DNA of 7,711 nt from Candidatus Woesearchaeota archaeon. GTDB taxonomy: Archaea; Nanobdellota; Nanobdellia; SCGC-AAA011-G17; JACPNG01. The translations under genes and the position numbers were made by a program. Shown piece by piece: positions 1 to 5,803 of the stretch; position 1 is the first letter of the stretch; every line of letters begins with the position of its first letter. The notes under the pieces are model-generated. The model ran no database searches and was not told the DNA's origin. It worked only from the letters and a program-made list of their open reading frames with translations. The stretch spans positions 3,445 to 11,155 of the forward strand of contig JACPNI010000023.1 of assembly GCA_016185555.1 (NCBI GenBank), given 5' to 3'.

Positions 1-621
1 AAACAATGGTGTATGGAGTTTGATGAAAAAGAGCAGGGGGTAAATAAAGAAAATATCATAGAAAGAATCCTCCACTGGATAGATGCTGAGGTTGAAAGAA
101 CAAAAGACCTTTCAGCTGACTTAAAAGTAAAACACTACATCCTGCCGGTAGAAGGACCAAAAGACACCTTATATAAGCTAATGTTCAAACCTGAAGCAAA
201 GGTCATATACCTAAGCATTCCGATAACACACCTAATGAGCGATAAGGCGAGAACTGAAATATTGGATTTTGCAAAAGAGCTGGAAAACTATGGTGTTCTA
301 ATAAATCCATTAAGCATTGATTTTAATTTAAATAAGACAACATCTGTAAACGACTACCTGTTTAAGGTGGATTCAGAGTGGTTCATTGATCCTGCTGAGG
401 TTGTAGTTGCATTCCATCCAAGTGAAGGCATAAGAACACCGGGGCAAGATGGAGAGATACAGGAAGGAGCTTATTCCGGAAAGCATGTTTATGGTGTATA
501 CCCTGAAAAATTTCAAAGCCCATGGATAAAAAGACACTGCAAGTACCTGGATTCAAATAAAAAAGATTTTTTTGAAAGGTTTGAAAGACATGGTTTTAAA
601 AAATTAAACGAGGGACAATGA
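1..621 (+). CDS. NDT-like (nucleoside 2-deoxyribosyltransferase-fold) protein, 5' end probably outside window
   Basis: Probable member of the nucleoside 2-deoxyribosyltransferase/nucleotide N-glycosidase fold, acting in the cytoplasm on a nucleoside or nucleotide. Counting from the ATG at 13 (202 aa), a hydrophobic strand with a YLSIP motif (66-70) opens the domain. A second strand VVVAFHP (130-136) precedes GEIQEGAYSGK (147-157), where E148 sits where the family's catalytic Glu lies. It is clearly paralogous to the C-terminal half of the next gene: both share DT(L/I)LYKLMF and a final (H/R)G(F/Y)KK. The frame is open to base 1 (KQWC before the ATG) and the ATG has only a badly spaced GGTG. 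The true protein may therefore begin upstream and also carry the kinase-like domain seen in the next gene. It overlaps that gene by 4 nt (ATGA). The fold is moderately sure and the substrate is unknown. Confidence 0.65.
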   Translation, partial: KQWCMEFDEKEQGVNKENIIERILHWIDAEVERTKDLSADLKVKHYILPVEGPKDTLYKLMFKPEAKVIYLSIPITHLMSDKARTEILDFAKELENYGVLINPLSIDFNLNKTTSVNDYLFKVDSEWFIDPAEVVVAFHPSEGIRTPGQDGEIQEGAYSGKHVYGVYPEKFQSPWIKRHCKYLDSNKKDFFERFERHGFKKLNEGQ

Positions 622-1640
622 GAGTTTTTTGTACTGGTATAGCTGGAACTGATAAAAAGCGTTACTTAGAAGACACCATAAGATTAGCTGAAGCAAAAAA
701 TAAGAGAATAAAACTATTTTCTACCGGCACATTAATGAAGGAACATTTTATATATTCCGGTGTTATTAATAACGATTTAGAAGAGATTAAGGAATTTGAA
801 AAATACGTTCTGGACTATCCTGAAAGTACATTAAAGTCTGCGGCAGGAGCAGTATTCCGCTACATAAAAGAGGAGATATCTGATTATGAAAATGCAATAA
901 TAAACAGCCATGCAAGATTCTTATGGAACAAATGTCCAATAACAGCACATACGCCAAAATACCTTAATGATCTTGATATTGATTTATTCACAACAGTAAT
1001 TGATTATGAAGAAGATATAAAGAGAAGGCTTGATGAAGACGTACAGTGGTCTGCACAAAAACTTTCTATTGAAGAAATACTTGACTGGCAGGCAGATGAA
1101 ATACTCGATACAAGAAACTGGGCAAAAATCAAGGATAAACCCCATTTTATAGTGCCGAGAAAATTATCAGACACCATCCTGTATAAATTAATGTTCCATC
1201 CGCATATAAAAAAGGTATATCTAAGCTTTCCAATGACTTTCTTGCATAATGATAAAGAAGCAAACCAAAGGATAGATAATTTTTCATATAAGCTAAATGA
1301 AAGATTCATTGTAATAAACCCAAAAAGCACTGAATTAACAAACAATGTAAGGAATCATACTATAGATGAGCATACAGTTAATAGGGATGAAAAGATTTAT
1401 GTGGGACAATCAAATATTACTATAGCTTATTTTCCAAGCAAAGAATCAATAGTCTATGCTTCCGGAGTTGATGCTGAATTAAATGAGGCTTTTAAAAGAG
1501 GCAAAGAAGTCTGGATAATATGGCCAAACAAGAATTTCAGCCCATTTGTAAGGCATTATACTAGGGGGAATATAGTAAGCTCAGAAGAACAATTCTGGGA
1601 AGAAATGGACAAAAGAGGTTATAAAAAAATAGAACTATAA
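618..1640 (+). CDS. Fusion protein: adenylate-kinase-like P-loop domain + NDT-like domain
   Basis: 340 aa with two recognisable halves. Residues 1-150 resemble archaeal P-loop nucleotide kinases. A Walker A-like loop GIAGTDKK (7-14) follows the first strand, a strand AIINSHAR (93-100) lies where such kinases have their second strand, and DYEEDIKRRLDED (129-141) resembles the kinase lid region. The loop is degenerate: the usual GxGK(S/T) reads GTDKK, so catalysis is doubtful although the lysine is kept. Residues 175-340 are an NDT-like domain with YLSFPMT (201-207) and ASGVDAELNEAFKRGK (281-296), E287 being the likely catalytic Glu. The half-and-half layout suggests either a nucleotide monophosphate-binding regulator fused to a glycosidase/transferase or a two-step enzyme. 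The ATG overlaps the previous stop and GAGGG lies just upstream. The C-terminal half is paralogous to the preceding gene. Confidence 0.65.
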   Translation: MRVFCTGIAGTDKKRYLEDTIRLAEAKNKRIKLFSTGTLMKEHFIYSGVINNDLEEIKEFEKYVLDYPESTLKSAAGAVFRYIKEEISDYENAIINSHARFLWNKCPITAHTPKYLNDLDIDLFTTVIDYEEDIKRRLDEDVQWSAQKLSIEEILDWQADEILDTRNWAKIKDKPHFIVPRKLSDTILYKLMFHPHIKKVYLSFPMTFLHNDKEANQRIDNFSYKLNERFIVINPKSTELTNNVRNHTIDEHTVNRDEKIYVGQSNITIAYFPSKESIVYASGVDAELNEAFKRGKEVWIIWPNKNFSPFVRHYTRGNIVSSEEQFWEEMDKRGYKKIEL

Positions 1641-1644
1641 AAAC

Positions 1645-1652
1645 GAGGTGAT
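1645..1652 (+). promoter_or_regulatory. Strong Shine-Dalgarno (GAGGTGAT) deciding the deaminase start
   Basis: GAGGTGAT is a near-perfect complement of the 16S rRNA 3' end. The GTG at 1648 lies inside it and cannot be its own start, whereas the in-frame TTG at 1657 follows at 6-nt spacing from GAGGTG. This favours the TTG as the start codon. Confidence 0.7.
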
Positions 1653-1656
1653 AAAA

Positions 1657-2166
1657 TTGAATTCAGAAGAAATTTTTAACCTATGCTATGAACTAGCAGA
1701 TAAGTCAAGCTGTGGAAAGATGCATTTTGGTTCTGTAATTTATAGGCCATGGCAGGATGAGATTATTGGCAAAGGATTCAATAGACCTTTACATAATGAA
1801 GTAAAAGAAATAAGTGATATTGTATGTTGTGAATTAAGAAAGGGAATTAAAAGTGGTACTCAACTGGAGAAATGTACAGCTATACATGCGGAAAAGGCAG
1901 CAATTTTTGATGCCTGGAAAAGAGGACACTGGATAGAAGAGGTTGATTTGCTTTACGTAGCTGGAAAATTCTGGGATGGAACTCCATGGGTACAAAATGA
2001 ACCGGGATTTTATTGTTCTTTCTGCTCAAGGGATATGTATTTAGCAGGAATAAAGAACATTAGAGTTATGACAAAAAGTGGAGAAAAGAATATAACTATT
2101 GAAGAAGCATTAAAGCAATCTTATGAATTTGCATTTGAAAAAAAAGTGGTGAAAAAGGATGAGTGA
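1657..2166 (+). CDS. CMP/dCMP-type zinc-dependent deaminase
   Basis: 169 aa from the TTG start (172 aa if the GTG at 1648 is used). It belongs to the cytidine/deoxycytidylate deaminase superfamily, which removes the exocyclic amine from a base, nucleoside or nucleotide. Numbered from the GTG, the zinc site is H80-A-E82 with C123 and C126 (CSFC). H80, C123 and C126 would bind zinc and E82 would shuttle the proton. A GKGFNRP segment (41-47) corresponds to the substrate loop GxN of dCMP deaminases. The stretch between it and HAE is long and Cys-containing (C60, C61, C76), as in dCMP deaminase/ComEB-like proteins. The family's usual PCxxC reads FYCSFC, without the proline. The downstream gene starts within its last codons (8-nt overlap). 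Class membership is firm; the substrate is not determined. Confidence 0.85.
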   Translation: MNSEEIFNLCYELADKSSCGKMHFGSVIYRPWQDEIIGKGFNRPLHNEVKEISDIVCCELRKGIKSGTQLEKCTAIHAEKAAIFDAWKRGHWIEEVDLLYVAGKFWDGTPWVQNEPGFYCSFCSRDMYLAGIKNIRVMTKSGEKNITIEEALKQSYEFAFEKKVVKKDE

Positions 2167-2581
2167 AATAGATATAGCCTACATTATCCATCCTTTGAAG
2201 GGGGATGAGCATTTTACCTTGGAACAAAACATAGAAAGGGTAAGAGGCATTTGTAAAAATCTTTATTCAAAGGAACTACTGCCAATATCTGTTGCCTTAT
2301 ACTTTACACAATTTATGGATGATACAAAAAAAGAAGACAGGGAACTAGGACTAGAATTTGATCTGGAAATATTAAGAAGAGAATTTATTAATAAAATTCT
2401 TGCTTACGGTCATAAGGTTTCATATGGGATGGGCTTAGAGATTAATGTAGGTAAAGAAAGGGAACTTCCATTAATATGCAAGGAAGAGCAAACAATAGTT
2501 CCATTAGAAAAACATTTAAGGGATGTAATGGGCATTAAAACCTGCTTAGAAATTGATAAACCATATCTATGGAAGACGTAA
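2159..2581 (+). CDS. Short NDT-like / DUF4406-like protein
   Basis: 140 aa, resembling the small nucleoside 2-deoxyribosyltransferase-like families (DUF4406/DUF7768 type) found in phages and nucleotide-linked gene clusters. Seen directly: IAYIIHPLKGD (6-16, first strand and substrate loop), NIERVRGIC (24-32), PISVALYFTQFMDD (42-55), the ERELGL-like DRELGL (60-65), and YGMGLEINV (89-97). E93 sits in the position of the family's catalytic Glu. This architecture matches that of enzymes which split or exchange the N-glycosidic bond, but no activity can be assigned. GGTGA lies 6 nt before the ATG, and the gene overlaps both neighbours (8 nt with the deaminase, 13 nt with the phosphoribosyltransferase), so it is translationally coupled within the operon. 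Confidence 0.65.
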   Translation: MSEIDIAYIIHPLKGDEHFTLEQNIERVRGICKNLYSKELLPISVALYFTQFMDDTKKEDRELGLEFDLEILRREFINKILAYGHKVSYGMGLEINVGKERELPLICKEEQTIVPLEKHLRDVMGIKTCLEIDKPYLWKT

Positions 2582-3159
2582 AAAAATTTGTAAGCTCTGA
2601 GGATATAAGGAATAATTCATTTAAGATAGCGGGGTTTCTATTAACTAATGAATTTATCCCGACAATTATTTATGCTGTTCTGCGTGGTGGCGTTTATGTT
2701 GCAAATCCTATCCATGAATATTACCTCTATAAAGGACATAATGTAAAATATGGTGTAATAAGGGTATCTTCATATGAAGGTGCTAAAAAATTAGATGAAA
2801 TCAAGATAGAATATATAGTTCCGGAACTTACAGCAATAAAGAAAGAAGACAGGATTTTAATAGCAGAAGATATAATAGATACAAGAAGAACTATAACAAG
2901 AATAATTGATGAAATAGAAACCAAAACACCGCTTAGAAGAAAACCGGAAGAAGCTTTAAGGCTAAAAGAAGTAGTAATTGTAGCTAATGATTACAAGGAA
3001 AAAGAGCATGATGATTGGAAAATACATAAAAAAACAAACCCTGATTTTTATGCAAATCACTGGAAAAAAGAAGACTGGGTTCATTATACAACACATGAAC
3101 TGCTGGGTTTAAATAGTGAAGAAATCAAGAAAATCTATGGTGATTTGGGATGGAAGTAA
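2569..3159 (+). CDS. Type I phosphoribosyltransferase (purine-type, substrate unknown)
   Basis: 196 aa. Type I phosphoribosyltransferases join a free base to PRPP, giving a nucleoside monophosphate and pyrophosphate. The pyrophosphate loop is YAVLRGGVYVA (35-45). The PRPP loop is ILIAEDIIDTRRTI (96-109), with acidic pair E100-D101 and D104-T105. In the usual (E/D)DxxDTGxT pattern the glycine is replaced here by R106, which is unusual. The C-terminal part, with PDFYANHWKKEDWVHYTTHE (158-177), resembles the closing segment of hypoxanthine/xanthine-guanine-type and COG2236 proteins, which fits its place just before IMP dehydrogenase. The ATG at 2569 lies inside the preceding gene with no clear ribosome site, suggesting re-initiation. 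It overlaps the next gene by 10 nt. The fold is sure; purine preference is inferred from context. Confidence 0.85.
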   Translation: MEDVKKFVSSEDIRNNSFKIAGFLLTNEFIPTIIYAVLRGGVYVANPIHEYYLYKGHNVKYGVIRVSSYEGAKKLDEIKIEYIVPELTAIKKEDRILIAEDIIDTRRTITRIIDEIETKTPLRRKPEEALRLKEVVIVANDYKEKEHDDWKIHKKTNPDFYANHWKKEDWVHYTTHELLGLNSEEIKKIYGDLGWK

Positions 3160-4583
3160 GGGAAGGCTTAACATTTGATGATGTCTTATTAGTTCCTAAA
3201 AAATCACCTGTTTATTCTAGAAAAGATGTTAATACAAGAACCAAGTTGTCTAAAAATATTTATCTCAATACTCCTATAATTAGCGCCAACATGGACAGTG
3301 TTACTGAATCTGATATGGCAATTGCATTGGCAAGAGAAGGCGGTATTGGAATGATCCATCGCTTTTTACCAATAAAAGACCAGGTAGAAGAAGTTCTTAA
3401 GGTTAAAAGATCTGAAACAATAATCATTGAAAACCCTTATACATTTACACCAGACAGATCCTTGCTTGAAGCTAAGGGATTCATGGAAAAATATGACATA
3501 AATGGAATGGTTATAGTTAATGAAAAAAACGAGATTATTGGTATAATGACCGCCCGTGATATCTTATTTGAAGAAAATTTATCAAAAAAGATATATGAAG
3601 TAATGACCAAAGAAGTTATTACTGCAAAATTCGGTATTTCAGTAGAAGAAGCAAAGAAAATACTTCATGAAAATAGGATTGAAAAACTTCCTTTAGTTGA
3701 TGAAAATAATGTTTTAAAGGGATTAATAACCACAAAAGACATAATAAAAAGAGAAAAATATCCTCTTTCTTCCAAAGATAACAAAGGCAGATTTATGGTT
3801 GGTGCTGCTATCGGTGTTAAAGATGATTATCTGGAGAGAGCAGAAGCATTGCTTAAGGCGGGTGCTGATATATTGGTTTTAGATATAGCACATGGCCACT
3901 CAGATACCGCAATATCCTGTATAAGAGAAATTAAGAATAAATTTGGGAATATTGAGTTGATTGCTGGAAATGTTGCAACTGCAGAAGGAGCTGAAGATTT
4001 AATTAAAGCAGGAGCAGATGCAATTAAGGTAGGTGTTGGCGGAGGAGGTGTTTGCACCACAAGGATAGTAACTGGTTCTGGTGTTCCGCAATTAACTGCA
4101 ATAATAGATTGTGCAAAAGTAGCTAAAAAGTATAACATCCCAGTAATTGCTGATGGTGGAATAAAATTTTCAGGAGATATTACAAAAGCATTGGCTGCTG
4201 GTGCATCAACTGTTATGATTGGAAGATTATTAGCTGGAACTGATGAAAGTCCTGGAACTACAATAATAAGAGACGGTAGAAAATATAAAATTTATCGTGG
4301 TATGGCTTCTTTAGGTGCAAATATGGGAAGGTCTTATAGGAATATTAAAGAAATCGATGAAAATCTATTTAGCGAAGTAGTCCCGGAAGGAGTGGAATCA
4401 ATGGTGCCTTATAGGGGAAATGTTTCTGAAATAATACATCAGCTTATTGGTGGTTTAAGGTCTGGAATGAGCTACTGTGGTGCTAAGAATATTGAAGAGT
4501 TGCAAATTAATGCCGCATTTATTAAAATGAGCCCTGCTGGTTTAAGAGAAAGTCACCCACATGATGTTGAGGTAATGAAATGA
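3150..4583 (+). CDS. guaB: IMP dehydrogenase
   Basis: 477 aa, the usual length for GuaB, which oxidises IMP to XMP with NAD+ in the rate-limiting step to GMP. The N-terminus GLTFDDVLLVP (6-16) is canonical. A CBS pair occupies roughly residues 90-205 within the TIM barrel. The active-site loop holds the catalytic C302 (VCTTRIVTGSGVPQ); AGNVATAEGAEDLIKAGAD, DGGI and ESHPHDV near the end are also typical. Three deviations stand out. The loop before the Cys is GVGGGG rather than GIGPGS. The phosphate-binding GS is GR (358-359). The mobile flap (384-402) lacks the usual adjacent Arg-Tyr and reads RSYRN. GGTGAT precedes the ATG by 5 nt. It overlaps its neighbours by 10 nt and 4 nt. IMPDH is the best call; a GMP reductase-like or divergent activity is possible. 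Confidence 0.92.
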   Translation: MEVREGLTFDDVLLVPKKSPVYSRKDVNTRTKLSKNIYLNTPIISANMDSVTESDMAIALAREGGIGMIHRFLPIKDQVEEVLKVKRSETIIIENPYTFTPDRSLLEAKGFMEKYDINGMVIVNEKNEIIGIMTARDILFEENLSKKIYEVMTKEVITAKFGISVEEAKKILHENRIEKLPLVDENNVLKGLITTKDIIKREKYPLSSKDNKGRFMVGAAIGVKDDYLERAEALLKAGADILVLDIAHGHSDTAISCIREIKNKFGNIELIAGNVATAEGAEDLIKAGADAIKVGVGGGGVCTTRIVTGSGVPQLTAIIDCAKVAKKYNIPVIADGGIKFSGDITKALAAGASTVMIGRLLAGTDESPGTTIIRDGRKYKIYRGMASLGANMGRSYRNIKEIDENLFSEVVPEGVESMVPYRGNVSEIIHQLIGGLRSGMSYCGAKNIEELQINAAFIKMSPAGLRESHPHDVEVMK

Positions 4584-5218
4584 GGCTTCCAAGATTATCA
4601 CCAATGGACGCTTTTGTTCTTAACCAATATGTAATTTGCAAACAAAAAGTTGACGGCTTTGAGGAGTTTTACCAAGATGCAAAAAAGTTAAACAAAAAAT
4701 TTGTAAAACAATACCTGAGCTTAAAAGGAATAGATGTTTATTTTGCAACATCTATGAGGTCATTTGAAGATTATAAAAAAGCAGAGAGGATATGTAATGA
4801 ACTGGAAGAATTGGTCGTAGATGACAACGACTTGGGGATTTACAGCCCGGCAGCTAATTGTGAATCATCAAGAGTTAAAAAGTTTGACTTAGAAAAACAT
4901 ATGATAACCATAACAAAAACACTTGTCATTAATGCAGGTGAGCAAGATACCGGAGGCAAATTCATTGAAGCAATGTATGCAAAATCCTTAGGAAAGCCCA
5001 TATTAATGTTAGCAGAAAATGAAAGAATGTATAAGATTTACCATGATTATCACCCATCAAGCTTGACATTAGGGATGCATGTTTGTAAAAATGTTGACAT
5101 GCTTAAAAAATGCCTTAAAATGGAACTAACTGATAAAGTGAAACATAAATCTAAAAGATTAGATGGAAAAACAAATAAAGTATGCTCAAGCTGTGACAGT
5201 ATTTTATCCCGACTCTGA
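4580..5218 (+). CDS. NDT-like protein with C-terminal CxxC tail
   Basis: 212 aa, last gene of the operon. The core (about 50-145) has the nucleoside 2-deoxyribosyltransferase pattern: VYFATSMR (53-60), a helix with ERICNELEE, a second strand TKTLVINAGEQDTGG (112-126), and KFIEAMYAKSLGKPILM (127-143). E130 is in the position of the catalytic Glu and the GKP signature follows. Of the four NDT-like proteins here it has the clearest signature. An N-terminal extension of about 48 residues is unlike the others. The tail (about 180-212) is basic and ends in VCSSCDS, half of a possible zinc-binding site or a redox pair. GAGGT lies 7 nt before the ATG, and the start overlaps the guaB stop (ATGA). Its last codons overlap the convergent nuclease-like gene by 15 nt. 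Confidence 0.7.
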   Translation: MRLPRLSPMDAFVLNQYVICKQKVDGFEEFYQDAKKLNKKFVKQYLSLKGIDVYFATSMRSFEDYKKAERICNELEELVVDDNDLGIYSPAANCESSRVKKFDLEKHMITITKTLVINAGEQDTGGKFIEAMYAKSLGKPILMLAENERMYKIYHDYHPSSLTLGMHVCKNVDMLKKCLKMELTDKVKHKSKRLDGKTNKVCSSCDSILSRL

Positions 5219-5686
5219 ACGTGGTTCATTGAAATTTATTTTTTCATAAACTAAAACTCCATCTTCAATGCCAACCAAATAAACCGAACACTTTATTTTT
5301 CTTTTATTATAGTAATTATAATACTTAGCAACTTGGCCGAAGTGTGAAGCCTTTATTTTTTTACTAGAATCATGAAGGCTATTCTCTTTTACTTCAATAA
5401 TATATACATTACCGGCATCATCTAATAACAAAACATCAACAATACCAATAGGATTTATCTTTTTCTTAATTATCTGCTTTTTTTTACTTATTGCAAGAAT
5501 AGTCTCTTCCTCTAATGGAAATTCTTCATAAATCTTTTTAAAAACAATATCTTCCAGATCACAAATAGTCTGGGGATTCTTTTTTACAAAGCTTTTAATC
5601 TTGTCATGGAGCTCATAAGGCGTGGTCTCTTCTCTTAGAATATCATCAACTGTGTATCTTTTCCCTTTGAGTATAGTTTCAGCCAA
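5204..5686 (-). CDS. PD-(D/E)XK nuclease-like protein
   Basis: 160 aa. The central part has the signature of the PD-(D/E)XK nuclease fold: GIVDVLLLD (81-89, acidic D84), then YIIEVK (95-100, E98-x-K100), then QVAKYYNYY (118-126, the helix with a conserved Gln and aromatic residues). This resembles the C-terminal domain of NucS/DUF91-type proteins. It could be a DNA-cleaving or DNA-binding protein. The rest of the protein is helical and charged with no recognised domain. The start is TTG: it is the only suitable codon, since an in-frame stop lies just upstream. TATTTAAA is centred about 26 nt upstream of the start, which fits a leaderless transcript. The gene converges on the nucleotide operon and overlaps its end by 15 nt, so it is not part of that operon. 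Confidence 0.65.
   Translation of the reverse strand: MAETILKGKRYTVDDILREETTPYELHDKIKSFVKKNPQTICDLEDIVFKKIYEEFPLEEETILAISKKKQIIKKKINPIGIVDVLLLDDAGNVYIIEVKENSLHDSSKKIKASHFGQVAKYYNYYNKRKIKCSVYLVGIEDGVLVYEKINFNEPRSESG
5239..5244 (+). terminator. Possible T-run terminator of the + strand operon
   Basis: A run of six T (within ATTTATTTTTTC) about 20 nt after the stop of the last operon gene. Archaeal transcription can end at T-runs without a hairpin. The run lies inside the convergent gene, where it could equally be lysine/asparagine codons, so the call is weak. Confidence 0.25.
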
Positions 5687-5706
5687 TTTTATACCCTATA
5701 TCTATA

Positions 5707-5718
5707 CTTTTAAATATA
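5707..5718 (-). promoter_or_regulatory. TATA-box promoter of the nuclease-like gene
   Basis: TATATTTAAAAG on the minus strand is centred about 26 nt before the TTG at 5686, the archaeal spacing for leaderless transcription. The alternative is the further TATA element at 5724-5735, which would give a short leader containing AGGG 7 nt before the TTG. Confidence 0.5.
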
Positions 5719-5723
5719 GTTTC

Positions 5724-5747
5724 GAGTATATAAATTTAATCTTCTGG
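5724..5747. repeat. 24-bp direct repeat, left copy (rps2 3'-end-like)
   Basis: 23 of 24 bases match 7359-7382, in the same orientation; the only difference is T at 5736 versus C at 7371. The right copy spans the last codons and stop of rps2. The left copy, read on the minus strand, likewise encodes PED-stop but has no intact gene before it. It also contains the TATA-like element GAGTATATAAAT. Confidence 0.7.
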
Positions 5748-5774
5748 ATAAATTATTACCTTAAGGTCTGTTAT

Positions 5775-5803
5775 GTTTCAATCCTATACTAGTTCTATAA
5801 AAC
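5775..5803 (-). repeat. Solitary CRISPR-like repeat (29 nt)
   Basis: On the minus strand it begins GTTTTATAGAAC and ends AGGATTGAAAC. A GTTT start with an ATTGAAAC end and a length of about 29 nt is the hallmark of many archaeal and bacterial CRISPR repeats. I find only one copy in the window. No cas gene and no leader are visible, and it touches the toxin stop codon. It may be a relic, a solo repeat or a chance match. Confidence 0.4.

Noticed and set aside
1004..1345. Minus-strand open frame of 113 codons
   Set aside because: Lies wholly inside the kinase/NDT fusion gene and gives a low-complexity Ser/Leu/Ile-rich product with no domain; a shadow.
2727..2924. Minus-strand open frame of 65 codons
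   Set aside because: Antisense shadow of the phosphoribosyltransferase; repetitive Ile/Ser/Val composition.
3827..4138. Minus-strand open frame of 103 codons with PPPPTPT
   Set aside because: Antisense of the Gly-rich catalytic loop of IMPDH; proline run is the complement of glycine codons.
5758..5767. Palindrome ACCTTAAGGT
   Set aside because: Only 10 bp with no spacer and no link to a promoter; short palindromes of this kind arise by chance.
5740..5774. A CRISPR spacer between the lone repeat and the rps2-like repeat
   Set aside because: There is no second CRISPR repeat to bound it, so a spacer cannot be defined; the rps2 similarity is better explained by the 24-bp direct repeat.
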